Shown here: one piece after another, positions 1-8,143 of the stretch
Position numbering within the stretch: position 1 is the stretch's first letter
How the letters are laid out: each line of letters begins with the position of its first letter
Assembly (NCBI GenBank): GCA_002721705.1
Contig: PBLJ01000074.1
Coordinates: 1-37,549 of the forward strand
Direction of reading: 5' to 3'
DNA length: 37,549 nt
DNA from: Opitutia bacterium
GTDB taxonomy: Bacteria > Verrucomicrobiota > Verrucomicrobiia > Opitutales > Seribacteraceae
Made by a program: the position numbers and the translations under genes
Notes under the pieces: generated by a model
The model's database searches: none
Seen by the model: only the letters and a program-made list of their open reading frames with translations
Told to the model about the DNA's origin: nothing

Positions 1-1120
1 ACTGGAGCTTGCCGGGTAGGTCGCGCTGGAAGTTGCCCAGCATGGTGGCGACGGTGAAGTTGTCGGCCGGGTTGTTGTTGTAGACAATGGTTTTCGGGAG
101 GGCGTCCTCGCGGTCGAGCCGGTCGAGGAAAAGTCCCATGTTTTCGGCCTGCGGCCAGTCGCCCATGGAGTCGCCCCCGGCGTCGGCGCCGAAGCATCGG
201 TCAAGGCGCGAACTGTTTGCCCGCAGGGGGCCGAGGTGGACCTGCATGGCCCAGCCTTTCTCGGCGTAGAGGCGCCCCAGGAAGAGCATGAGGTGGGCCC
301 CGATGCGTTCCTTTTCCTGAGGCGCTGCTGCTTGGCCGGCGAGCGCCTTGTCGAAGATGGCGGCGGCCTCGGCGTCGCTCGGGAAATCGGCGAAGAAGTA
401 GGGGAAGCTGTGGTCGGACAGGCGGGAGCCGAGGGCGTGAAAGTCGTCCACCCGCTTGGCCAGGGCGGCGAGAAAATCGTCCAGCGTGGCGATGCTCGTA
501 CCCGAGGTTTGCTCGAGGTTTTCGACCCACGCCCGGAAGCCTTCCGGGTCGTCCACGCTCCATGCCTTGTCGGGACGAAAGGTGGGGTATACCTTGGTCC
601 GCGTATCGGAGGCGGCGATGGCCTCGTGGTGGGGGAGCGGGTCGGCGGGGTCGTCCGTTGTGCAGAGGGCGCGAACCTCGAATCTTTCGAGCAGGCCGCA
701 GGCGGAGAAGGCGGGCTCGGCGAGGCGCTCGTTGGCTTGTTCCCAAATGCTTTCGGCGGTATCGGGGGAGAGGAGTTCGTCGATCCCGAAGCAGCGCTTG
801 AGTTCGAGGTGAGTCCAATGGTAGAGGGGATTGCCGAGGGCATGGGGGAGGGTGGCGGCCCACGCCAAATACTTTTCCTTGGGGTCGCCGTCGCCGGTCA
901 CGAGCGATTCGTCGGCGCCGTTGGCCCGCATCGCCCGCCATTTGTAATGATCGCCCTCGAGCCAGATCTCGGCGAGGTTGGCGAAGCGGCGGTCTTGGGC
1001 GATTTCGTCGGGCGGCAGGTGGTTGTGGAAGTCGAGTATGGGCTCGTTTTCGGCGTAGCCGTGGTAGAGCTTGCGGGCGGACTCGGAGCCGAGGAGGAAA
1101 TCGTCGTGGATGAAGGACAT
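1..1120 (-). CDS. uxaC: Glucuronate isomerase (uronate isomerase), 3' end cut by window edge
   Basis: The enzyme interconverts D-glucuronate with D-fructuronate and D-galacturonate with D-tagaturonate, the first cytoplasmic step of hexuronate breakdown. The visible 373 residues align closely with E. coli UxaC (about 470 residues). They begin MSFIHDDFLLGSESARKLYH and then show the metal-binding FHNHLPP, the GDHYKWRAMR block, GNPLYHWTHLEL, TTDDP, RPDKAW and, near the cut end, LPKTIVYNNNPADN. The last 100 or so residues lie outside the window. The ATG at 1120 lies 18 bases after the sulfatase stop on the same strand, so it is probably the third gene of a galK-sulfatase-uxaC unit. That company suggests the uronate comes from a sulfated polysaccharide. 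The family call is very secure; the substrate in vivo is inferred. Confidence 0.95.
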   Translation of the reverse strand, partial: MSFIHDDFLLGSESARKLYHGYAENEPILDFHNHLPPDEIAQDRRFANLAEIWLEGDHYKWRAMRANGADESLVTGDGDPKEKYLAWAATLPHALGNPLYHWTHLELKRCFGIDELLSPDTAESIWEQANERLAEPAFSACGLLERFEVRALCTTDDPADPLPHHEAIAASDTRTKVYPTFRPDKAWSVDDPEGFRAWVENLEQTSGTSIATLDDFLAALAKRVDDFHALGSRLSDHSFPYFFADFPSDAEAAAIFDKALAGQAAAPQEKERIGAHLMLFLGRLYAEKGWAMQVHLGPLRANSSRLDRCFGADAGGDSMGDWPQAENMGLFLDRLDREDALPKTIVYNNNPADNFTVATMLGNFQRDLPGKLQ

Positions 1121-1138
1121 GTCGAGCGGGGAGTGAAT

Positions 1139-2839
1139 CTACTTCTTTTTCTTGCCGCCCCAAGGCCAAGGTTTGGCCTTGGCCTCGATGGCCCAGGCTT
1201 CCCAGCGGTCGGCCATGGCCTTGGCCCGTTCGGGTTGCTTGGCAGCCAAGTCGTTGAGCTCGGTGCGGTCGGCTTCCAGGTCGTAGAGCTCCCAGGCTCC
1301 GCGGGCTCCCTTGGCGACCAGCTTCCACTTTCCCTCGCGGATGGCGCGGTTGCCTTCGTGCTCCCAGAAAAGGGGCTCCTTGCGCCCTACGTCCTTGCCG
1401 TTGAAGGCGGGGGCGAGGGACACCCCCTGCAGGGGCACGATTTCCTGATCACCCACTTTTTTCGGGTAGGTGGCCTTGCCGAGGTCCACGCAGGTCGCCA
1501 TGAGGTCGATGAGGTGTCCGGGTTGCGATTCCAGCTTGCCGTGGCGATTCGTGTCGATGCCTTTCGGCCAGTGGGCGATGAGAGGCGAGCCGATGCCTCC
1601 CTCGTGCACCCAGTGCTTGTATTCGCGAAAGGGTGTGTTGCTGGCGTTGGCCCAGGCGAGACCGTAGCCGTGGTAGGTGTCGGGACCACCGGTCATGACT
1701 TCGGTGCCTTGCTTGACCACGCGTCCGTCGCGGGTGCGTCGCGGTATCATGTCGAGCTGGAGGGCGTCCTTGGCCATGGGTTTCAGTTTGTCCGGTTCCT
1801 TGTCCTTGTACTGGATGCCGCCGCGGCGTCCCATGCCCTCGGCGCAACCACCGTTGTCGGCGAGGAAAAAGATCAGGGTGTTGTCGTATTGGCCGCTTTC
1901 CTTGAGGGCGGTCACGATGGTGCCTATCCCTTGGTCGAGGCGGTCGACCATGGCGGCGTAGACTTCCATCAGCCTGATTTCCCATTCCTTGTTCTTGGCG
2001 TCCTTCCAGGCCGGCGCCCGGGAGTCCTTGGGAGACATTTTCCAGTGGTCCTCGATCAGACCCATCTTGAGCTGACGCTTGTAGCGCGCCTTGCGCATGG
2101 CCTCCCATCCCTTGTCGTATTTGCCCTTGTACTTGGCGATGTCCTCGGGGAGGGCGTGCATGGGCCAGTGCGGCGCCGTGTGGGCGACGTACATGAAGAA
2201 CGGTTGGTCGCCATCATGCTCCTTCACGTAGCGGGCGGCGTGATCGTTGATGGCGTCGGTGTAGTAGAATTCCTTGGGCTGGTATTCCTTGTCGGTGAGG
2301 GGCGAAATGAGGGTGTTTTCACGAGTGAGCGAATTGGGGTCGAAGAAGCTGCCGGCCCCGTGGATGGTGCCGTAGAAGCGGTCGAAGCCGCGTTGGCGTG
2401 GCCAGTTGTAGGTGGGTGTTCCCGGTCGCACGTGGGGCGTGACGTGCCACTTGCCCGCCATGTAGGTGGAGTAGCCCGCGGTCTTCATGACCTCCGCGAT
2501 GGTACGGACGTTCTTGCCGAGGTCGCCCTTGTAGCCGGGTAGTCCGCGACTTCCCATCATGTGTCCGATCCCTGCCTGGTGTGCATAGGTCCCGGTGAGT
2601 AGCGTGGCTCGGGTGGGGCAACAGCGCCCGGTGTTGTAGAACTGGGTGAAGCGCACGCCTTTCTTGGCCAGGCCGTCGAGGTTGGGGGTCTTGATTTCGC
2701 TGCCGTAGCACCCGATGTCGGACCAGCCCATGTCATCCGCCATGATGATGATGACGTTGGGGCGGGCGTCTTTCTTGGCGAAGAGGGCGGTGGTCGTTCC
2801 GAGCAGGACGACCAGGAAGGAGAGTATTCTTGGTTTCAT
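1139..2839 (-). CDS. Exported type I (formylglycine) sulfatase, arylsulfatase family
   Basis: This 566-residue protein hydrolyses a sulfate ester, probably on a carbohydrate. It begins with a signal peptide (a basic MKPR, a hydrophobic stretch to about residue 20, likely cleavage after ALFA), so it should act outside the cytoplasm. The sulfatase core follows: the calcium-binding ADDMGW near residues 34-39, the formylglycine signature CCPTRATLLTG with Cys73 as the C-x-P-x-R residue to be oxidised, AGKWH, HTAPHWP and the second metal site LADNGG. The C-terminus has the usual small domain (REGKWKLV, WELYDLEADRTELNDLA) and ends in four lysines. A maturase (FGE) must be encoded elsewhere. The ATG overlaps the galK stop by 4 bases, so translation is probably coupled. 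The exact substrate cannot be told from sequence. Confidence 0.93.
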   Translation of the reverse strand: MKPRILSFLVVLLGTTTALFAKKDARPNVIIIMADDMGWSDIGCYGSEIKTPNLDGLAKKGVRFTQFYNTGRCCPTRATLLTGTYAHQAGIGHMMGSRGLPGYKGDLGKNVRTIAEVMKTAGYSTYMAGKWHVTPHVRPGTPTYNWPRQRGFDRFYGTIHGAGSFFDPNSLTRENTLISPLTDKEYQPKEFYYTDAINDHAARYVKEHDGDQPFFMYVAHTAPHWPMHALPEDIAKYKGKYDKGWEAMRKARYKRQLKMGLIEDHWKMSPKDSRAPAWKDAKNKEWEIRLMEVYAAMVDRLDQGIGTIVTALKESGQYDNTLIFFLADNGGCAEGMGRRGGIQYKDKEPDKLKPMAKDALQLDMIPRRTRDGRVVKQGTEVMTGGPDTYHGYGLAWANASNTPFREYKHWVHEGGIGSPLIAHWPKGIDTNRHGKLESQPGHLIDLMATCVDLGKATYPKKVGDQEIVPLQGVSLAPAFNGKDVGRKEPLFWEHEGNRAIREGKWKLVAKGARGAWELYDLEADRTELNDLAAKQPERAKAMADRWEAWAIEAKAKPWPWGGKKKK

Positions 2840-4032
2840 GATGGTTCGTTGTTGGGCTTGGCCAGAGGGTCGAGGGCGAGGGCCCCTTCGGATACCTTGA
2901 ACTTGTGAATTTCGGGGCGTTTGCCAAAGGTTTTTTGGTAGGCCTCGATGGTTTGCTCGGCCACTTCTCCGGAGAATTCATGGCTCGTCCAGGCGAGGAC
3001 GGCCCCACCGAAGCCACCTCCCGTGAGGCGGGCGCCAAGTACTCCCGGCTTGCCTTGCAGGTCGTCCACCAGGAAGTCCAGCTCGGGGCAACTGTTTGCG
3101 AAGAGTTCACGCGAGCTGGCATGCGAGGCGAAGAGCAAGGGGCCGATTTCCTCGGGCGGCGCCTTGTCTTCCAACAGGGCGACGGCTTGCTCGACCCGGG
3201 CGGTTTCCTCGATCACGTGCCGGGCCCGCTGGGCGATGGGTTCGGGCAGGGAAGAGGCGGCCAAGGCTTCAGCGTCCGCCGCGGCCAGACAGGGCAGGTC
3301 CGGTTGGTTTTTGCGGAGAGCTTCGAGGGCGTCGCCGCATTCCTCGTGGCGTGTGGAGTAAAGCGAGTCCACGAGGTCGTGCTTGAGCCCGGTGTCGAAT
3401 ACTTGGAGCTCGGTGTTCTCGGGAAAGGGGAGGGTGGAGAAGGTCTCGTCCCGGCAATCGATGCGGACCAGTTTGTTTGCCTCGCCGTGGGCCGAAACTC
3501 CTTGGTCGAGGAGGCCACAGGGCATGCCTACGAACTCGTTCTCGGCCCGGCGGCAGAGCCGGGCGAGTTCGGTCTTGTCGAGGGTGTGGTCGCCCAGTTG
3601 GAGGAGGGCGAGGGCGGTCGCCAACTCGACCGCGGCGCTTGAGCTGAGGCCCGCGGAGAGGGGTAGGTCGGTGGTCAGTATGAGCTCGAAGCCCTGGGTC
3701 GGAGCCAAGCCTTTTTCCCGCAGGGCCCAGAGTATGCCAAGGGGGTAATTAGACCATGCTTCGGGTCCTTTGCGAGGCGACGCATCGTCCAGGCTGGTCT
3801 CCACCACGGCGTCCTCGAAGGATTCGCTGAAGAGTCGTATGGTGGGTTCCTCGCGGGGCATGGCGAGGGCGCATACTATGCCGTCGATGGCAGCCCCGAG
3901 CACGGGTCCGCCGTTGTAGTCGAGGTGGTTGCCGAGGAACTCGATACGTCCCGGAGCCTGCGCCATGCGGGCGTCCTTCATGAATTCCCTATACGCGGCG
4001 ATGCCGCATTCTTGTTCGTCCGCTTGCTTCAT
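2836..4032 (-). CDS. galK: Galactokinase-family GHMP sugar kinase
   Basis: A 398-residue cytoplasmic GHMP kinase expected to phosphorylate galactose, or a related sugar, at C1. The three family motifs are present: APGRIEFLGNHLDYNGG near the N-terminus, the phosphate-binding LPLSAGLSSSAAVELA in the middle, and LTGGGFGGAVLAW near the C-terminus. MPCGLLDQGVSAHG carries the catalytic Asp. Motif 1 reads GNHLDY where classical GalK has GEHTDY, so substrate preference could differ; a uronate kinase is conceivable given the neighbouring uxaC. The ATG at 4032 is preferred over a TTG two codons upstream because it gives about 20 residues before APGR, as in GalK. There is no Shine-Dalgarno: the start is only 7 bases from the T-tract of the HU terminator. 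Its 3' end overlaps the sulfatase ATG by 4 bases. Confidence 0.85.
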   Translation of the reverse strand: MKQADEQECGIAAYREFMKDARMAQAPGRIEFLGNHLDYNGGPVLGAAIDGIVCALAMPREEPTIRLFSESFEDAVVETSLDDASPRKGPEAWSNYPLGILWALREKGLAPTQGFELILTTDLPLSAGLSSSAAVELATALALLQLGDHTLDKTELARLCRRAENEFVGMPCGLLDQGVSAHGEANKLVRIDCRDETFSTLPFPENTELQVFDTGLKHDLVDSLYSTRHEECGDALEALRKNQPDLPCLAAADAEALAASSLPEPIAQRARHVIEETARVEQAVALLEDKAPPEEIGPLLFASHASSRELFANSCPELDFLVDDLQGKPGVLGARLTGGGFGGAVLAWTSHEFSGEVAEQTIEAYQKTFGKRPEIHKFKVSEGALALDPLAKPNNEPS

Positions 4033-4039
4033 AGGCAAA

Positions 4040-4067
4040 AAAAACCCGCGGCGAACCGCGGGTTTTT
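4040..4067 (-). terminator. Rho-independent terminator after the HU gene
   Basis: AAAAACCCGCGG and CCGCGGGTTTTT form a perfect 12-bp inverted repeat around a 4-base loop (TTCG on the minus strand). The T-run follows the GC stem on both strands, so it could also work for plus-strand transcripts. It lies 20 bases past the HU stop and ends just before the galK start. Confidence 0.9.
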
Positions 4068-4087
4068 AAAGACAGGAAAAAAGTATG

Positions 4088-4354
4088 TCAGACTGCAGCC
4101 TTAAGCTTTGCGCCAGCCTTGAAGGTGACGGTAGTGGAAGCTGCGATCTGGATCTTGTCTCCAGTACGGGGGTTGACGCCGGTACGCGCTTTGCGATGAG
4201 CCTTCTTGAAGGTACCGAACCCGATGATTTGCACGTTGCCACCTTTTACTCCGGAAGTGATGGAGTCGAGGACGGCATTGACGGCTGCTTCAGCGTTGGC
4301 GCGGGAGTCTCCGAGTTGACCTTGTACGGCGTCGATTAGTTGACCTTTATTCAT
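4088..4354 (-). CDS. hup: HU/IHF-family histone-like DNA-binding protein
   Basis: An 88-residue nucleoid protein that binds and bends DNA as a dimer. It shows the N-terminal helices (MNKGQLIDAVQGQLGDSRAN), the conserved GFGTFKKAHRKARTGVNPRTG block that forms the DNA-binding arm with its intercalating Pro, and an IQIAASTTVTFKAGAKLK end. Length and motifs are typical of HU or an HU-like paralogue. There is no visible Shine-Dalgarno before the ATG (AAAAAAGCT). The gene is probably monocistronic: it has its own upstream A/T-rich region with a TTGACG element and a strong terminator 20 bases after the stop. HU, IHF and specialised paralogues cannot be separated from this sequence alone. Confidence 0.93.
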   Translation of the reverse strand: MNKGQLIDAVQGQLGDSRANAEAAVNAVLDSITSGVKGGNVQIIGFGTFKKAHRKARTGVNPRTGDKIQIAASTTVTFKAGAKLKAAV

Positions 4355-4437
4355 AGCTTTTTTGATCCGTTGTTCAGTGTTAGTCTGAGGTTGAAGGTAC
4401 TGTATCGGGATTCATTGGGTTGCGCATTGCAGGGTGT

Positions 4438-4472
4438 CGTCAATAGAAATCGTAAAAAATGATTTCTTTTTC
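4438..4472 (-). promoter_or_regulatory. Possible hup promoter: A/T-tract, inverted repeat and TTGACG element
   Basis: On the minus strand an A/T-rich block with the 7-bp inverted repeat AGAAATC/GATTTCT (4445-4467) directly precedes ATTGACG (TTGACG at 4443-4438). The arrangement resembles an UP-element plus a -35 box. I could not find a convincing -10 at 16-18 bases, so the call is tentative. Confidence 0.28.
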
Positions 4473-4515
4473 TGCAATTCGGCTGTGAACAAGTCATAGA
4501 AAGGGACTCAGCCGA

Positions 4516-5457
4516 TCACTGTGAAATGAATTCATGGAGCATGGAGATGGAGGGTGTTTCGTTAGGTACGGTTGAAATACCATTCAAACAGGCATTTTGA
4601 ACATAATTGGTTTTCACCATCGCGACACCGATCTCCTTGTTGTCCTTCGAGTAACGAGTTTTCAAAACCCCCACGGACTTGTCTTCCAAGAAGATTTCAG
4701 AGGGTGTGGAAAGCCCTGTTTCATGGGGTTTGACGACCCATAATCGGCGTTTTACACCACCTAGTGAACGGAGCCGAGCCATCACTTCTTGGCCAAGGTA
4801 ACAACCTTTGTCGAAAGAGACGGCATCTTTTTCCAAAAATCCTTCCTGCGGTAAGTCGTTTGGACCCAGTTCGTCGGGGATTGCGGGTATTCCGGCCTCG
4901 ATTCGAGCAAGATGAACCTCGGTTTCGTTCAGTTCGCGACCTCCTCGCTCATCGACTTCCGCGAGCAAGGAATGGAGAAGCGAATCGATTTCCTCGATGG
5001 GTCCAATCAACTCGAATCCGTTGTCGCGAGAACGTCTCCCCGCGAAGATTTTGACTCCCCCGTGAGAGGTCCATCCAGATGCCGACGGTGTTTTCAAATC
5101 GATTGCCTCGGTTGCCTCGGTTGCCTCCTTCCCCCAAACGGATATTCCCGCGTACTGCGAGGTGAGGTCTTCGATCTCGACGTCGTCCGCTATTACGTTG
5201 GCGACAATTTTTTCGGCGAGGGTTTCGGCGCGGCAGTGGTAACTAATCACGAGGTATTCGTTGTCGGGGTTCCGTAGGACGAACCCGTCGCCTTCCACCT
5301 TTCCCTTGCGGCTCAACCAGAGCCCATAAGTTGCCAATGGCTCGGTTGACGACGGATCAAGGTCGGCGCTGAACTGGCTTTGGAGATAGTCTCCGGCGTC
5401 CATTCCGGTGACTAGCAGAACGGCTCTTGCCTGGTACTTGTGAAGGTGGATCGACAT
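4516..5457 (-). CDS. ygfZ: YgfZ/GcvT-like folate-binding protein (iron-sulfur cluster repair)
   Basis: A 313-residue member of the YgfZ family, related to the glycine cleavage T-protein. It binds tetrahydrofolate and helps maintain certain Fe-S enzymes. The diagnostic signature is DKGCYLGQEVMARLRSLGG (the family K-G-C-Y-x-G-Q-E with its key Cys). An N-terminal GcvT-like domain comes first (VTGMDAGDYLQSQFSADL) and a C-terminal beta-barrel part follows. The ATG at 5457 (MSIHLHKYQ) is favoured because it lies close to the usual family start; a longer reading from 5499 would run into the neighbouring aroG start region. It is transcribed divergently from DAHP synthase with almost no gap. The DNA appears less GC-rich than the neighbours. 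Confidence 0.88.
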   Translation of the reverse strand: MSIHLHKYQARAVLLVTGMDAGDYLQSQFSADLDPSSTEPLATYGLWLSRKGKVEGDGFVLRNPDNEYLVISYHCRAETLAEKIVANVIADDVEIEDLTSQYAGISVWGKEATEATEAIDLKTPSASGWTSHGGVKIFAGRRSRDNGFELIGPIEEIDSLLHSLLAEVDERGGRELNETEVHLARIEAGIPAIPDELGPNDLPQEGFLEKDAVSFDKGCYLGQEVMARLRSLGGVKRRLWVVKPHETGLSTPSEIFLEDKSVGVLKTRYSKDNKEIGVAMVKTNYVQNACLNGISTVPNETPSISMLHEFISQ

Positions 5458-5464
5458 CAAATAT

Positions 5465-6580
5465 ATGAAGTTTTTTAAAACTTTGTCTTGTTCTGGCAAG
5501 AGCGAGTTCGCTAAAGACCGTCTCGTGCAAAAGGTAACCGATTTAAGAATCAGCTCATCCGAGGCTCTTCCGAGCCCGGTCGAGTTACAAGCAGAATTAC
5601 CTCGGACTTCCGAGCAAGCGAAGTTCGTGGCGTCTTCTCGTGAGGTGATTCACGACGTCATTCACGGTCAGGACCCGCGTTTGCTTTTCGTGGTGGGGCC
5701 ATGCTCGATCCATGACTTGGACGCGGGTCTGGAATACGCTCGTCGTCTAAAGGAGTTTTCGGAGCAATTTTCCGATCGCCTCTATACGCTCATGCGCGTC
5801 TATTTTGAAAAGCCGCGAACCACGGTGGGGTGGAAGGGTTTGATCATGGACCCGCAATTGAACGGTACTTGCGACATCCCCGAGGGTTTGCGCCTCGCGC
5901 GCCAGTTCCTAAGTCAGGTGATTGACTTGGAGATTCCCACCGCGACGGAGTTGCTCGATCCGATATCTCCCCAGTACATCGCCGATTATTTATGCTGGTC
6001 CGCCATTGGCGCCCGTACGGCGGAATCGCAGACCCATCGACAAATGGCCTCCGGGCTTTCCATGCCGGTTGGTTTCAAGAACTCCACCGCGGGCGATTTG
6101 ACGGCGGCCGTCAACGGAATCGTGGCGGCGACCAAGAGCCAGACCTTTCTCGGGATCACCGAGCAAGGCAAGGCATCCGCCGTGACTACCAGCGGCAACC
6201 CCGATTGCCAAGTGATTCTTCGTGGTGGCTCCTCGGGGCCGAACTTTTCTTCCGGTCACGTCGAGGAGGCGATCGACTTGATGCAGGCGAAGGAGTTGCC
6301 GCCTTCCGTCATGGTCGACTGCAGTCACGACAACAGCGGCAAGGACCCGGACAGGCAACCCATCGTCCTGCGCGATGCCCTGTCCCAAGTGAAGGCCGGC
6401 CAGTCCGCGATCCACGCCGTCATGCTGGAAAGCAACCTGAACCATGGCGCCCAATCTTTTCCCCGCCCTCTCGATGACTTGGAATACGGAGTCTCCATAA
6501 CCGATGCCTGTATCGACTGGAGAGCCACCGAGGATGCGATGAGAGAAGCCTACGATTCGCTTGCCGTCCGTTTCGCCTGA
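5465..6580 (+). CDS. aroG: Class I DAHP synthase (3-deoxy-7-phosphoheptulonate synthase)
   Basis: It condenses phosphoenolpyruvate and erythrose-4-phosphate to DAHP, the first step of the shikimate pathway. The 371 residues match the E. coli AroF/AroG/AroH type throughout: [67 protein letters not shown], and the end [12 protein letters not shown]. The ATG start gives about 13 residues more at the N-terminus than E. coli AroF and leaves only 7 bases to the divergent ygfZ start. A GTG at 5525 would give MQKVTDLRI and a 67-base gap, and fits the family length better. Which AroF, AroG or AroH allosteric type it is cannot be read from sequence. mdh follows 50 bases downstream. Confidence 0.95.
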   Translation: MKFFKTLSCSGKSEFAKDRLVQKVTDLRISSSEALPSPVELQAELPRTSEQAKFVASSREVIHDVIHGQDPRLLFVVGPCSIHDLDAGLEYARRLKEFSEQFSDRLYTLMRVYFEKPRTTVGWKGLIMDPQLNGTCDIPEGLRLARQFLSQVIDLEIPTATELLDPISPQYIADYLCWSAIGARTAESQTHRQMASGLSMPVGFKNSTAGDLTAAVNGIVAATKSQTFLGITEQGKASAVTTSGNPDCQVILRGGSSGPNFSSGHVEEAIDLMQAKELPPSVMVDCSHDNSGKDPDRQPIVLRDALSQVKAGQSAIHAVMLESNLNHGAQSFPRPLDDLEYGVSITDACIDWRATEDAMREAYDSLAVRFA

Positions 6581-6630
6581 TTGATTTTTTCCTTGAGCCT
6601 TTCGCTCGAACCGCTAAGCCGCAAACCACC

Positions 6631-7623
6631 ATGAACGAAGTAAATCCCATCCGTGTATCCGTGACCGGCGCCGCCGGACAAATCGGTTACTCCCTTCTTT
6701 TTCGCATCGCCTCCGGCTCCATGTTCGGTCCGAACCAGCCCGTGGCTCTTAACCTGCTCGAGATCGAGCCGGCCATGAAAGCCCTCGAGGGCGTGGTCAT
6801 GGAATTGGAGGACTGCGCCTTTCCTTTGCTTACCGACGTCGTGCCGACCTGTGACCTCGACGAAGGCTTCCGGGACGCCAATTGGGCCCTCTTGGTCGGC
6901 AGCGTCCCCCGCAAGGCGGGTATGGAGCGAGGCGACTTGCTTGGCATCAATGGAAAGATCTTCACTGGGCAGGGCCAAGCCATCGAGCGGTCGGCTGCCT
7001 CGGACGTCCGGGTCTTGGTGGTGGGCAACCCCTGCAACACCAATTGCCTGATCGCCATGAACAACGCCACCGGGGTGCCGCGCGATCGTTGGTTCGCGAT
7101 GACGCGACTGGACCAAAACCGGGCCGCCGCCCAGCTCGCCAACAAGGCCGGGACCCATGTGTCCAAGGTCAGCAACGTGGCGATTTGGGGAAACCATTCG
7201 GCTACCCAGTATCCCGATTACTACAACGCCCGCATAGGTGGGGCTCCCGCCCCTGAGGTGATTGCCGACGACGCTTGGTGCAAGGAGGACTTCATTCCCA
7301 CGGTGCAGCAACGCGGGGCCGCTATCATCCAAGCCCGCGGGGCTTCTTCCGCCGCTTCCGCCGCTAATGCAGTGGTGGACACCGTGAGCTCTCTCACCAC
7401 GCCTACCCCCGAGGGCGACTGGTTCAGCGTATGCGTGGCTTCCGACGGCAGTTACGATACGCAGGAAGGCCTCATCACTTCCTTTCCAATTCGTTCGGAT
7501 GGAACCAATTGGTCCATTGTGGAAGGGGTGCCGGTGAATGATTTCGCTCGTGAAAAGATCGACGCCTCGGTCGCTGAACTGGCTGAGGAACGTAGACTGG
7601 TAGGCGACCTCTTGCCGAGTTGA
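6631..7623 (+). CDS. mdh: Malate dehydrogenase (NAD(P)-dependent)
   Basis: It oxidises malate to oxaloacetate in the TCA cycle. The 330-residue protein belongs to the cytosolic/chloroplast-like MDH group. The Rossmann motif is [19 protein letters not shown]. The region [17 protein letters not shown] carries the mobile-loop arginines, [13 protein letters not shown] follows, TRLDQNRA has the catalytic Asp/Arg, and [12 protein letters not shown] has the catalytic His. The C-terminus is full length for the family. The start lacks a Shine-Dalgarno (CGCAAACCACC before ATG). The gene converges on the acetyltransferase, with 5 bases between the two stop codons, so there is no room for a separate terminator. 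Confidence 0.96.
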   Translation: MNEVNPIRVSVTGAAGQIGYSLLFRIASGSMFGPNQPVALNLLEIEPAMKALEGVVMELEDCAFPLLTDVVPTCDLDEGFRDANWALLVGSVPRKAGMERGDLLGINGKIFTGQGQAIERSAASDVRVLVVGNPCNTNCLIAMNNATGVPRDRWFAMTRLDQNRAAAQLANKAGTHVSKVSNVAIWGNHSATQYPDYYNARIGGAPAPEVIADDAWCKEDFIPTVQQRGAAIIQARGASSAASAANAVVDTVSSLTTPTPEGDWFSVCVASDGSYDTQEGLITSFPIRSDGTNWSIVEGVPVNDFAREKIDASVAELAEERRLVGDLLPS

Positions 7624-7628
7624 CCCTC

Positions 7629-8141
7629 TTACAGGCTGCGTTCGTAGATGCGGACGCTGTGGTAGGCGTCGAACTTGTAACCGGCTTCATTGAGAAGCCC
7701 GGTGTCACGGAAACCCAGTTTTTCGTGCAGGCGCTCGGAGCCTGGGTTGGGAATCACGACCAGACCGTAGGCTCGATGCGCTTGTTCCGTCTTCTCGAGT
7801 AAGTCGAGCAAGGCCCGGTAGAGTTTCTCCCCGATCCCCAACCCCGTCCGGTCAGGGTGCAGGTACACGCTTGTCATGACGGAGGGAGCGTAGGCGGGCC
7901 GTTCGTGAAAGGGAGTGCTTGCGGCATAGCCCAAGACGGAATCACCACTCACCGCCACCAATATTCGGTGTGGTCCGGTTTCATCGAATTTCCCGAACCA
8001 TTCGAGACGGTTTTCGAGGGTGGCTTCCTCCATCTCGAAGGTGACGGTGGTTTCGAGAACGTAATGGTTGTGGATTGCCAGTACGTCGGGCAAATCGCTT
8101 TCGCGACCGGGGCGCAGTTGGATGTCCTTTGGTTTCATCAT
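7629..8141 (-). CDS. GNAT-family N-acetyltransferase, phosphinothricin acetyltransferase-like
   Basis: A 170-residue GNAT enzyme that would transfer an acetyl group from acetyl-CoA to an amine. The N-terminal motif IHNHYVLETTVTFE is typical of the PAT/YncA branch, which includes phosphinothricin and methionine-sulfone or sulfoximine acetylases. The acetyl-CoA-binding loop is seen as VYLHPDRTGLGIGEKLYRALL, and NPGSERLHEKLGF is the usual motif B segment. Two adjacent ATGs (8141 and 8138) lie 2 bases after the stop of the dehydrogenase gene, so translation is probably coupled. A longer reading from 8237 lies inside the dehydrogenase and is an Arg/Pro-rich shadow. The true substrate is unknown. 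Confidence 0.88.
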   Translation of the reverse strand: MMKPKDIQLRPGRESDLPDVLAIHNHYVLETTVTFEMEEATLENRLEWFGKFDETGPHRILVAVSGDSVLGYAASTPFHERPAYAPSVMTSVYLHPDRTGLGIGEKLYRALLDLLEKTEQAHRAYGLVVIPNPGSERLHEKLGFRDTGLLNEAGYKFDAYHSVRIYERSL

Positions 8142-8143
8142 TT

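Noticed and set aside
201..1328. Minus-strand open frame, Arg/Pro-rich, 375 codons
   Set aside because: It is out of frame with uxaC and the sulfatase on the same strand. Its composition is extremely Arg/Pro-rich and it spans two real genes.
236..2542. Long plus-strand open frame of 768 codons
   Set aside because: It lies opposite uxaC and the sulfatase, both of which have full family motifs. The translation is Gly/Val/Glu-rich without any recognisable domain, as expected from the antisense of a GC-rich gene.
5090..5130. Short tandem repeat of TTGCCTCGG units in ygfZ
   Set aside because: About three imperfect 9-base units encoding Glu-Ala-Thr repeats inside a surface loop. The frame is kept, and nothing suggests more than local slippage.
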